Part shown: positions 1-6,153 of the stretch, piece after piece
Layout: each line of letters starts with the position of its first letter
Position numbering within the stretch: the first letter of the stretch is position 1
NCBI RefSeq assembly: GCF_943913695.1
Contig: NZ_CALTZE010000027.1
Span: 1-33,366, forward strand
Direction: 5' to 3'
Length of the DNA stretch: 33,366 bases
Source of the DNA: an uncultured Marmoricola sp.
GTDB lineage: Bacteria > Actinomycetota > Actinomycetes > Propionibacteriales > Nocardioidaceae
Translations under genes and position numbers: made by a program
The notes under the pieces: model-generated
What the model saw: the letters and a program-made list of their open reading frames with translations, nothing else
What the model was told of the DNA's origin: nothing
The model's database searches: none

Positions 1-83
1 ATCAGCTGCCGGCGCCCGGGCCGGTCACGGCCGAGCTGCAGCGGCTCTGGGCCGCGCGCGAGGCTGAGCACGCCGATCCTTGA
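1..83 (+). CDS. C-terminal end of an unidentified protein (partial)
   Basis: An open frame enters from the left edge, read from base 3, and ends at TGA 81-83. It encodes about 26 residues ending in AELQRLWAAREAEHADP, a charged helical tail. There is too little to name a family. It is supported only by the open frame and by the hairpin that follows it directly, which suits the end of a transcription unit. It could be a chance frame. Confidence 0.35.
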   Translation, partial: QLPAPGPVTAELQRLWAAREAEHADP

Positions 84-91
84 GCCGGACA

Positions 92-135
92 CACCACGAC
101 CGCCGTCCCTGGCGGAGGAACGGCGGTCGGTGGTG
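92..135. terminator. Long hairpin between convergent genes
   Basis: CACCACGACCGCCGT (92-106) pairs with ACGGCGGTCGGTGGTG (120-135), with one bulged C and a 13-nt loop. It lies between the end of the rightward partial gene and the 3' end of the leftward ssgB-like gene, so it could terminate both. There is no T-tract, as is common in high-GC actinobacteria. The rest of 84-205 shows nothing recognisable. Confidence 0.55.
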
Positions 136-205
136 GTGCACGACGTGAGCGACGCCGGGTCGTACGGCGTGGAGGTGTGCGCCCGGCGAGGCCCAGGAGT
201 GAGGC

Positions 206-634
206 TCAGGCGGCGAAGAGCTGGGCGAGCTCGGTGTCGAAGTCGACGAAGGCGCTCTCCTGGCCGTCGGGGACGGCCGCGAGCATCCGGTTGACGAAGC
301 TGTTGACCACGCGGGAGTGGGCCTGCACGAGGAGCTCACCGTCAGGGGAGCACAGCTCGACGATCACCACGGCGGTGCCGTTGGAGCTCAGGCAGGGCCA
401 GACGTGCACGTCACCGTCGCCGGTGGGCTCGTAGAGACCCTCGACCAGCAGCTCGCGACCGAAGGTCCAGCGGACCTCCTGGGTGGAGTTGCGGAAGACC
501 ATCGTGACCGCGAAGGGGTCGGCCGGGTCGAAGACCAGGTCGGCCTGGAGCGCGGTGGACTCACCCTGCGGGTCGACGAACTCCAGCTCGACGAGCTCGG
601 TGATGGTCTCGGCGGTGCGGGTCTGCTTGGTCAT
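206..634 (-). CDS. ssgB: SsgA/SsgB-family sporulation and cell-division regulator
   Basis: A 142-residue protein of the SsgA-like (SALP) family. In streptomycetes these proteins localise FtsZ and guide septum and cell-wall events; SsgB itself recruits FtsZ to sporulation septa. Visible family features are DPFAVTMVF (about 40-48), RWTFGRELLVEGL, the very typical EPTGDGDVHVWP, a SPDGE turn, and a C-terminal DFDTELAQLF. The ATG at 634 is chosen because AAAGGA lies 7 nt upstream and the family begins close to this point; the longer open frame upstream has no site. In Streptomyces ssgB lies a few genes from thrS, as here. SsgB is the most widespread SALP, so the symbol is likely, but paralogues cannot be excluded by eye. 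The host need not sporulate. Confidence 0.8.
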   Translation of the reverse strand: MTKQTRTAETITELVELEFVDPQGESTALQADLVFDPADPFAVTMVFRNSTQEVRWTFGRELLVEGLYEPTGDGDVHVWPCLSSNGTAVVIVELCSPDGELLVQAHSRVVNSFVNRMLAAVPDGQESAFVDFDTELAQLFAA

Positions 635-769
635 GTCTGGGTCCTTTTGGTCTCTGTGAGGCCCCCTCCACGGGACCTCCTCGCGCCCCTCAACGCGATG
701 AGAGAAGAGTGCCCGGTTCCGAGCCTCGTGGGCAGGCCTTCGGTTCAAATGTCCGATATGTACCCCAGC

Positions 770-819
770 TGGTCTACCCGCTGACCTCGACTGGTCTATT
801 TTGCATGCTCAGTGGTCTA
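770..819. repeat. Three TGGTCTA boxes at 22- and 21-bp spacing
   Basis: TGGTCTA occurs at 770-776, 792-798 and 813-819, each preceded by C or G, i.e. on one face of the helix two turns apart. The boxes lie in the 292-bp gap between the leftward ssgB-like gene and the rightward tRNA-Val. They could be an operator for either. No other structure is evident in 635-926 apart from the possible tRNA -10 box. Confidence 0.45.
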
Positions 820-909
820 GTCAGGAGTGGCCCAGTTGTGGCGCACAGCAGCGGAGCCCCGTGGCCTCGCCGGGGCGGAGGGGGCGCTCGCGGCCCGCGG
901 ACGCTGCGC

Positions 910-915
910 TAGGGT
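910..915 (+). promoter_or_regulatory. Possible -10 box of tRNA-Val
   Basis: TAGGGT (TANNNT type) ends 11 nt before the tRNA 5' end, a suitable distance for a short 5' leader. No TTGACA-like -35 is seen at the right spacing. Confidence 0.4.
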
Positions 916-926
916 TTCCACCGCTC

Positions 927-998
927 GGGCGATTGGCGCAGTGGTAGCGCGCTTCGTTCACACCGAAGAGGTCACTGGTTCGAACCCAGTATCGCCCA
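927..998 (+). tRNA. tRNA-Val (anticodon CAC)
   Basis: A complete 72-nt cloverleaf. The acceptor GGGCGAT pairs with ATCGCCC and the discriminator is A998. The D-arm is GCGC-AGTGGTA-GCGC. The anticodon stem CTTCG/CGAAG encloses loop TTCACAC, giving anticodon CAC, which reads GTG. The T-arm is ACTGG-TTCGAAC-CCAGT. The CCA end is not fully encoded, since CC is followed by GA. GTG is a major valine codon and a frequent start codon in this GC-rich genome. Confidence 0.96.
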
Positions 999-1022
999 CC
1001 GAGATCCCTCCCAGAGGCGTCG

Positions 1023-1781
1023 TCAGCGCCGCAGCGGCCGGCCCTCCACGGGCACTCGCCCGCCGGCCACCAGCTCGAAGGTCAACGCGGCCGCGACCGA
1101 CTGCGCCGCCAGCAGCGCCACGAGCACCAGCACCTGCGCGGCCCCCGCTTGCACGGGCGAGGCGCCGGCCAGGAGTACGCCGACGAAGGCGCCGGGCAGC
1201 GTCACCAGGCCGACCGTCCGGGTCTGGTCGAGGCCGGGGAGCAGCGCCAGGCCGGCGGCCGGGCGGGCCACCAGGCCGGCCGCCGTACGCCGCGTCATCC
1301 CCAGGGCGAGCGCGGCCTCGTAGGCCCCGCGCTGCGCACTGAGCTCCTCGGTGGCACGCCGGCCGGTGAGCGTCGTGGCGGTCATCGCCCCACCGACCAG
1401 GATCCCCGCGACGGGGAGCACCGCGACGGGCTCGGGCGGGACCACGGTGGAGAGTACACTCACCAGCACCGGCGGGAGGGCGCCGAGGGCGATCGGCACG
1501 AGCAGCCACGCGGCGCTGCGGCGGCGCCCGGTGATGCGGCCCGAGGAGGTCAGGGCGGCGATGACGACCATCGCCGCGACGAAGGCAGAGGTCCACCACG
1601 TCGACTGCAGGGCGGCCGCGATCACCAGGCTGACGACACCCAGCTGGGCGACGGCGCGGGCGGCGGCGGTCGGCGCCGCCTGCCAGGGGCCGAGGCCGGC
1701 GAGTCGGGTGACCAGGGCGGCGATGCCCGCGAGGCCCACCAGCAGGAGGAGCAGCGGCCACCCGATCGCGACGGTCTCCAC
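1023..1781 (-). CDS. FetB/UPF0014-family ABC transporter permease
   Basis: A 252-residue, very hydrophobic protein of the UPF0014 family (E. coli FetB/YbbM), the membrane part of an ABC system linked to iron homeostasis. About seven membrane segments are visible. The family core is present: VLPVAGILVGGAMTATTL (near 120-137), the cytoplasmic coupling region with ALALGMTRRTAAG, and LPGAFVGVLLAGASPVQA (about 194-211). No ATPase partner (FetA) lies next to it, so it either pairs with a distant subunit or acts differently. It starts with GTG; no Shine-Dalgarno is seen, but GATGCT lies exactly 7 nt upstream, so a leaderless transcript is possible. It converges on the tRNA with a 24-bp gap. Confidence 0.85.
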   Translation of the reverse strand: METVAIGWPLLLLLVGLAGIAALVTRLAGLGPWQAAPTAAARAVAQLGVVSLVIAAALQSTWWTSAFVAAMVVIAALTSSGRITGRRRSAAWLLVPIALGALPPVLVSVLSTVVPPEPVAVLPVAGILVGGAMTATTLTGRRATEELSAQRGAYEAALALGMTRRTAAGLVARPAAGLALLPGLDQTRTVGLVTLPGAFVGVLLAGASPVQAGAAQVLVLVALLAAQSVAAALTFELVAGGRVPVEGRPLRR

Positions 1782-1816
1782 AGGTCACAGCATCGCGCAC
1801 GTGCTGGGACCACGAC

Positions 1817-1856
1817 GGCCCCCGCGCTGCCCGGGTGAGCGGGCGGCGCGGGGGCC
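1817..1856. terminator. 17-bp GC hairpin downstream of yceI
   Basis: GGCCCCCGCGCTGCCCG (1817-1833) pairs with CGGGCGGCGCGGGGGCC (1840-1856) along its whole length with one G-T wobble and a 6-nt loop. It lies between the stop of the leftward yceI and the start of the leftward fetB-like gene, so it most likely ends the yceI transcript. There is no T-tract. Confidence 0.6.
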
Positions 1857-1895
1857 GTGCGTGTGGACCGTGTGTGTGGCCCGTGTGTGTGGCCC
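1857..1895. repeat. 13-bp GT-rich tandem repeat, three copies
   Basis: Three 13-bp units follow each other: GTGCGTGTGGACC (1857-1869), then GTGTGTGTGGCCC twice (1870-1882 and 1883-1895). They abut the yceI terminator hairpin and are noncoding. Confidence 0.7.
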
Positions 1896-1920
1896 GTGAC
1901 CGAGGTCGCGGGCCGGGAGG

Positions 1921-2478
1921 TCAGGCGCTCTTGATGGCCGAGATCTCGAACTCGAGGGTGACCTTCTCGCTGACCAGCACGCCGCCGGTCTCCAGGGCGG
2001 CGTTCCAGGTGACGCCGTAGTCCTTGCGGTTGATCTCCACGGAGCCCTCGAAGCCGACGCGCAGGTTGCCGAAGGGGTCGGTGGCAGCACCCTCGAAGTC
2101 GAAGGGCACGGTGACGGAGTTGGTGGTGCCCTTGATGGTGAGGTCGCCGGTCAGCTCGAGGCTGGTGTCGCCGGTGCGGCGGACGCCGGTCGAGACGAAG
2201 GTGATCTGCGGGAACTCCTCGAGGTTGAGGAAGTCGTTGCTGCGCAGGTGGCCGTCGCGCTGCTCGTTGCGGGTGTCGATGCTCGCCGCCTGGATGGTGA
2301 GCTGGGCGGTGGAGCGCTCGAAGTCGTCGGCGTCGACGACGGCGCTGCCCTCGAACTCGTTGAACTGGCCGCGCACCTTGGTGACCATCGCGTGGCGGGC
2401 CACGAAGCCGATGCGGGTGTGGGTGGGGTCGAGGGTGTAGGTGCCGGACAGGTCGCTCAGGGTCTGGGGGGTGCTCAC
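1921..2478 (-). CDS. YceI-family lipid-binding-like protein
   Basis: A 185-residue YceI-domain protein. The family forms a lipocalin-like beta barrel that binds long polyisoprenoid or amphiphilic molecules. The typical N-terminus GTYTLDPTHTRIGFVARHAMVTKVRGQF is visible (written here in two parts: GTYTLDPTHTRIGFV and ARHAMVTKVRGQF), followed by FPQITFVST, a DLTIKGTTNSVTVPFDF strand pair and the family end DYGVTWNAALETGGVLVSEKV. There is no signal peptide, so it should be cytoplasmic. The ATG/GTG choice at 2478 (GTGAGCACC) follows GAGGAGCC. It is divergent from the marR-type gene with a shared 87-bp control region, a common YceI/MarR arrangement in Actinobacteria, so MarR repression of yceI is likely. 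Confidence 0.92.
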   Translation of the reverse strand: MSTPQTLSDLSGTYTLDPTHTRIGFVARHAMVTKVRGQFNEFEGSAVVDADDFERSTAQLTIQAASIDTRNEQRDGHLRSNDFLNLEEFPQITFVSTGVRRTGDTSLELTGDLTIKGTTNSVTVPFDFEGAATDPFGNLRVGFEGSVEINRKDYGVTWNAALETGGVLVSEKVTLEFEISAIKSA

Positions 2479-2509
2479 GAGAGGCTCCTCGGTTCGAGAT
2501 GGCGGTTTG

Positions 2510-2552
2510 TTGATGTGTCATCTATTAAAGCAGAGAACTACTTGATGCGTCA
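2510..2552. promoter_or_regulatory. Twin MarR-type operators in the yceI/marR divergent region
   Basis: TTGATGTGTCA (2510-2520) and TTGATGCGTCA (2542-2552) differ at one base and lie 32 bp apart (about three turns). The second is part of the palindrome CTTGATGCGTCAAG (2541-2554), a TTGA-N4-TCAA site typical of MarR dimers. Both overlap the leftward promoter and precede the marR ribosome-binding site. Confidence 0.65.
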
Positions 2553-2553
2553 A
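2524..2553 (-). promoter_or_regulatory. Probable yceI promoter
   Basis: On the minus strand TTGACG (2553-2548) and TTTAAT (2529-2524) are separated by 18 bp, a sigma-70-like match unusually good for this window. The -35 box lies inside the distal operator and the proximal operator follows the -10 box, so a bound MarR dimer would block it. Confidence 0.5.
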
Positions 2554-2565
2554 GCAAAGGGTACG

Positions 2566-3108
2566 ATGTCGTCCATGGACTCTCAGACACGCTGGCTCGA
2601 CGCCACCGAGGAGCGGCTCTGGCGCGCGTGGCTGGAGGTGCACGCCGACCTCTCCGCGCAGCTGCAGCGGCGGGTCCACGAGGGCTCCCAGCTCTCGATG
2701 TCCGACTACGAGGTGCTCGTGCACCTCACCGACGAGCCCGCGGGCCGGCTGCGCGCCCACGACCTCGCCCGCTCGATGCAGTGGGACGCCAGCCGGCTCT
2801 CCCACCACGTCACCCGCATGGAGCGCCGCGGTCTGGTCGACCGGTCGCGGTGCCCGGAGGATCGCCGCGGCTCCTTCGTGAGCGTGACGGAGGTCGGTCG
2901 CCGTGCGATCGCCCAGGCAGCGCCCGGCCACGTCGACGCCGTACGCCGCCTCTTCCTCGACGCCCTGGATGACGGTGACGCGGCACTGCTCACCGACGTA
3001 CTCCGGCGGCTGCGGCGCCACCTTGACTCGCTCGAAACCGACCCCTGTCCTTCAGAGACCGCAGGCCCGGCGGCGGCAGCGGTGGACCAGGCGCCCGCCG
3101 GGGCGTAG
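2566..3108 (+). CDS. MarR-family transcriptional regulator
   Basis: A 180-residue winged-helix protein of the MarR family. The dimerisation helix is at about 10-40 (ATEERLWRAWLEVHADL). The HTH follows, with LSMSDYEVLVHLTD and RLRAHDLARSMQWDASRLSHHVTRME split by a short turn, then the wing DRSRCPEDRRGSFVSVTEVGR (the DxR..D.R wing is typical). The C-terminal helix is RRLFLDALDDGDAALLTDVLRRL, given here only as a landmark near 130-152. ATG 2566 is chosen because AAAGGG lies 4-5 nt upstream; a second ATG at 2575 is possible. The last 25 residues are Ala/Pro-rich. It likely autoregulates and represses the divergent yceI through the twin TTGA/TCA sites. The ligand is unknown. Confidence 0.9.
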   Translation: MSSMDSQTRWLDATEERLWRAWLEVHADLSAQLQRRVHEGSQLSMSDYEVLVHLTDEPAGRLRAHDLARSMQWDASRLSHHVTRMERRGLVDRSRCPEDRRGSFVSVTEVGRRAIAQAAPGHVDAVRRLFLDALDDGDAALLTDVLRRLRRHLDSLETDPCPSETAGPAAAAVDQAPAGA

Positions 3109-3139
3109 CGCCTGCGGAAACCGGCTGGCGCGGCGTCGA

Positions 3140-3145
3140 TACCAT
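3140..3145 (+). promoter_or_regulatory. Possible thrS -10 box
   Basis: TACCAT lies 37 nt before the thrS start. The short distance leaves no room for a T-box leader. A clear AGGAG at 3171-3175 lies 7 nt before the GTG start. Confidence 0.35.
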
Positions 3146-3182
3146 CGCCCGGACCCCGCCCCGATCCGCCAGGAGCACCTCC

Positions 3183-5183
3183 GTGTCCGACATCCAGGTC
3201 ACCCTCGTCCGCCCCGACGGCCGTGACGAGCTGACCACCGCGACGGGCACCCGTGCCTGGGAGCTCTTCCGCGAGGACCCCGAGGTGATCGCCGCGCGGA
3301 TCGACGGCGAGCTGCGCGACCTGGCCCACCAGCTCGACGGGGGTGAGGTCGTCGAGGGCGTCGCCATCGACAGCCCCGACGGTCACGACATCCTCCGGCA
3401 CTCCACCGCCCACGTCATGGCGCAGGCGGTGCAGGAGCTCTTCCCCGACGCCCGGCTCGGCATCGGCCCGCCGATCACCGACGGCTTCTACTACGACTTC
3501 GACGTCGAGAGCCCCTTCGTGCCGGAGGACCTCGAGCGCATCGAGTCGAGGATGCGCAAGATCATCAAGGCCAACCAGCGCTTCAGCCGGCGCGCGGTCT
3601 CCGACGACGAGGCCCGCGCGGAGCTGGCCGACGAGCCCTACAAGCTCGAGCTGATCGGGCTCAAGGGCGGCGCTGCCGGCGCCGCCGACGAGATCGCCGA
3701 GGGCGCGGGCGCCGAGGTCGGCGCCGGTGAGCTGACCATCTACGACAACCTCGACCGCAACGGCGAGGTGGCGTGGAAGGACCTGTGCCGCGGGCCGCAC
3801 CTGCCGACCACCAAGCGGATCCCCGCCTTCAAGCTGATGCGCTCCGCGGCGGCGTACTGGCGCGGAGACGAGCGCAACAAGCAGCTGCAGCGCCTCTACG
3901 GCACCGCCTGGGAGAGCAAGGAGGCGCTCGACGCGCACCTGCAGCGCCTCGAGGAGGCGGAGCGGCGCGACCACCGCAAGCTCGGCCGCGAGCTCGACCT
4001 CTTCAGCTTCCCCGACGAGATCGGGTCGGGGCTGCCCGTCTTCCACCCGCGGGGCGGGGTGATCAAGCGGGAGATGGAGGACTACGTGCGCCGCCGGCAC
4101 ATCGAGGAGGGCTTCGACTACGTCGGCACGCCGCACATCGCCAAGGAGGGCCTCTTCCACACCTCCGGCCACCTGCCCTACTACGGCGAGGGGATGTTCC
4201 CCGCCCTCGACGTCGACGGGCAGGACTACCGCCTCAAGGCGATGAACTGCCCGATGCACAACCTGATCTACCGCTCCCGGCAGCGGTCCTACCGCGAGCT
4301 CCCGCTGCGGCTCTTCGAGTTCGGCCACGTCTACCGCAACGAGAAGTCCGGGGTCATCCACGGGCTCACGCGCGTGCGCGGCTTCGCCCAGGACGACTCG
4401 CACTCCTACGTCACCCCGGAGCAGGCGCCGGGGGAGATCCAGCACCTGCTGGACTTCTGCCTCTCGCTCTTCCGCGACTTCGGCCTCGACGACTTCTACC
4501 TCGAGCTGTCGACGCGTGACGACTCCAAGCCCGAGAAGTTCATCGGCTCCGACGACGACTGGGCGATCGCGACGCAGGTGCTGGCCGACGTCGCCCACGC
4601 CTCCGGCCTGGAGCTCGTGCCAGACCCGGGGGGAGCGGCCTACTACGGCCCGAAGATCTCGGTGCAGGCGCGCGACGCCATCGGGCGCACCTGGCAGATG
4701 TCGACGATCCAGTACGACTTCAACCAGCCCTCGCCCGAGCGCTTCGGCCTGGAGTACGTCGCCGCCGACGGCTCGCGCCAGCAGCCGGTGATGATCCACT
4801 CCGCGAAGTTCGGCTCCATCGAGCGCTTCGTCGGCGTCCTGACCGAGCACTACGCCGGCGCCTTCCCCCCTTGGCTGGCGCCCGTGCAGGTGCAGGGGAT
4901 CCCGGTCGCCGAGCGTCACGCCGACTACCTCGACGACGTCGCCCGGCAGCTGCGGGCGCGCGGCCTGCGCGCCGAGGTCGACCACTCCGATGACCGGATG
5001 CAGAAGAAGATCCGCAACGCCCAGCTCCAGAAGGTGCCGTTCATGGTGATCGCCGGCGACGACGACGTCGAGGCCGGCGCCGTCAGCTTCCGCTACCGCG
5101 ACGGCCGCCAGGACAACGGCGTACCCCTCGCCGAGGCGGTCGAGCGCGTCGCCACCGCCGTCGCCGAGCGCGTGCAGGTCTGA
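3183..5183 (+). CDS. thrS: Threonyl-tRNA synthetase
   Basis: A 666-residue class II synthetase that charges tRNA-Thr. Domains in order are TGS (1-65), the N2 editing/SAD domain with HSTAH (73-77) plus C202 and H206 in CRGPHLP, the catalytic core, and a C-terminal anticodon-binding domain from about 565 (PVQVQGIPVAERHADY). The editing residues match those known from E. coli ThrRS (H73, H77, C182, H186), so mischarged Ser-tRNA should be edited. The zinc cysteine is in KAMNCPMHNLIY, motif 2 is HVYRNEKSGVIHGLTRVRG, and motif 3 is HSAKFGSIERF. A small Ala/Gly-rich insert (about 161-182) lies inside the editing domain. The GTG start has AGGAG 7 nt upstream. The next rightward gene of the usual cluster (HIT) is displaced by a 3-kb cassette. 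Confidence 0.98.
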   Translation: MSDIQVTLVRPDGRDELTTATGTRAWELFREDPEVIAARIDGELRDLAHQLDGGEVVEGVAIDSPDGHDILRHSTAHVMAQAVQELFPDARLGIGPPITDGFYYDFDVESPFVPEDLERIESRMRKIIKANQRFSRRAVSDDEARAELADEPYKLELIGLKGGAAGAADEIAEGAGAEVGAGELTIYDNLDRNGEVAWKDLCRGPHLPTTKRIPAFKLMRSAAAYWRGDERNKQLQRLYGTAWESKEALDAHLQRLEEAERRDHRKLGRELDLFSFPDEIGSGLPVFHPRGGVIKREMEDYVRRRHIEEGFDYVGTPHIAKEGLFHTSGHLPYYGEGMFPALDVDGQDYRLKAMNCPMHNLIYRSRQRSYRELPLRLFEFGHVYRNEKSGVIHGLTRVRGFAQDDSHSYVTPEQAPGEIQHLLDFCLSLFRDFGLDDFYLELSTRDDSKPEKFIGSDDDWAIATQVLADVAHASGLELVPDPGGAAYYGPKISVQARDAIGRTWQMSTIQYDFNQPSPERFGLEYVAADGSRQQPVMIHSAKFGSIERFVGVLTEHYAGAFPPWLAPVQVQGIPVAERHADYLDDVARQLRARGLRAEVDHSDDRMQKKIRNAQLQKVPFMVIAGDDDVEAGAVSFRYRDGRQDNGVPLAEAVERVATAVAERVQV

Positions 5184-5184
5184 C

Positions 5185-5198
5185 CCGGCGTACGCCGG
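5185..5198. repeat. 14-bp perfect palindrome after thrS
   Basis: CCGGCGTACGCCGG begins 2 bp after the thrS stop codon and is a perfect palindrome. It may help end thrS transcription, or be part of the GTAC-rich word family that recurs in this genome. Confidence 0.4.
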
Positions 5199-5228
5199 CC
5201 GGGCCGGTGGCCGCTGGCTGCTGACCGG

Positions 5229-5331
5229 TGCGTAAACGCGCGGACCTAAGTCGTGGGGCCAACCCCGATGTGTCCGGGTGTGTCCGGATCTGGCGGGTGC
5301 CGGCGAAGACTTGGGTCCGCGCGTTTACGCA
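5229..5331. repeat. 24-bp inverted repeat with structured 55-bp spacer
   Basis: The left arm 5229-5252 starts TGCGTAAACGCGCGGACC, and the right arm 5308-5331 ends GGTCCGCGCGTTTACGCA. The arms pair over 24 bp with a single G-T wobble. The 55-bp spacer contains GGGG-CCAA-CCCC (5255-5266) and a direct TGTCCGG pair (5271-5277 and 5281-5287). The element fills the gap between the convergent thrS and exporter genes. It may be a bidirectional terminator or a dispersed MITE/REP-like palindrome. The AAAC/GTTT arms are AT-richer than their surroundings. Confidence 0.75.
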
Positions 5332-5349
5332 TCAGGGGCGCGCGAGGGG

Positions 5350-6153
5350 TCAGCTCGAGCGGCGCATCGAGCGGAGACCGACGAGCAGCCCCAACGCGGC
5401 GACGCCGGCGGCGGCGAGGAAGCCGTAGGCCACCGTGTCGGCCGGGAAGGTGCCGCCGAAGAGCGCGCGGGAGGCGTCGACGACGTAGGTCAGCGGGTTG
5501 AGGTGGGAGGCGGCGCGCAGCCAGGCGGGGGAGTCCTCGCCGATCGGGAGCATCATGCCGGCGAGCAGGAGCACCGGGAAGATCAGCGTCTGCTGCACCG
5601 TCCAGAACAGCCACTCCTGGTCCTTCGACGCCAACGCCAGCGCGAAGGACAGCGCCCCGACCCCGACGCTGAACATCCCGAGCATCAGCAGCGCCAGCAG
5701 CACGCCCGGCAGGTGCAGGTCGAAGCTGAACGGCGTCACCACGACCAGGATGATCGCGGTCTGCATCAGCAGCGGCACCACCTCCTTCAGCGAGCGCCCG
5801 ACGAGCAGCGAGGACCGCGAGAGCGGCGAGACCAGCAGCCGCTCGTGGGAGCCGGTCATGATCTCGTTGGTCAGGTTGGAGCCGGTGAACGAAGCGCCCA
5901 TCAGCATCGTCATCGCGACGATGCCGGGCACGAACCACTGCAGCGCCGAGCCGCCGCCGAGGCTGCCCTCGGGCAGGAGCGGGGCGAAGAGCGCCAGGAA
6001 GACCAGCGGCTGCACCATCGCGAAGAGCACCGAGACCGGCTCGCGCCACACCGGCCTGAGCTCGCGGGTCATCACGTTCCACGTGTCGGCGAGGAAGCCC
6101 GGGTCCCTCGGGCCGGCGGTCGTGGTGGTCTGCTCGAGGTCCAGGGTGCTCAT
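5350..6153 (-). CDS. ABC-2 type exporter permease (DrrB-like)
   Basis: A 267-residue integral membrane protein, the permease half of a two-gene ABC-2 exporter of the daunorubicin-resistance type. A cytoplasmic N-terminus with WNVMTRELRPVWREP precedes about six membrane segments: near 42-60 (MVQPLVFLALFAPLL), 75-92, 120-140, 147-170 (LALLMLGMFSVGVGALSF), 183-202 (TLIFPVLLLAGMMLP) and 240-260. The ABC-2 signature is visible as ERLLVSPLSRSSLLVGRSLKE after the second segment and LNPLTYVVDASR before the last. It overlaps the ATPase stop codon by four bases (ATGA), so the two are translated together. The substrate cannot be read from sequence; candidates are a drug, lipid or polyketide-like compound. 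Confidence 0.93.
   Translation of the reverse strand: MSTLDLEQTTTTAGPRDPGFLADTWNVMTRELRPVWREPVSVLFAMVQPLVFLALFAPLLPEGSLGGGSALQWFVPGIVAMTMLMGASFTGSNLTNEIMTGSHERLLVSPLSRSSLLVGRSLKEVVPLLMQTAIILVVVTPFSFDLHLPGVLLALLMLGMFSVGVGALSFALALASKDQEWLFWTVQQTLIFPVLLLAGMMLPIGEDSPAWLRAASHLNPLTYVVDASRALFGGTFPADTVAYGFLAAAGVAALGLLVGLRSMRRSS

Noticed and set aside
692..720. ECF-type (BldN-like) promoter for the ssgB-like gene: GGAAC and CGTT on the minus strand
   Set aside because: The gap between the boxes is about 20 bp, not the usual 16 or so, so the match is too loose to call.
3109..3182. T-box or other leader riboswitch before thrS
   Set aside because: The gap after the marR-type stop is only 74 bp, with a possible -10 box 37 nt before the start. 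It shows none of the conserved T-box elements.
2706..4985. Very long minus-strand open frame opposite thrS (and similar ones opposite hisS, aspS, secDF and the binding protein)
   Set aside because: These are mirror frames produced by high third-position GC in the real genes. They show no family motifs and overlap well-supported genes fully.
5185..5331. Insertion sequence or transposase remnant between thrS and the exporter
   Set aside because: Inverted repeats are present but no transposase-like coding sequence and no evident target duplication. Reported only as a palindromic element.
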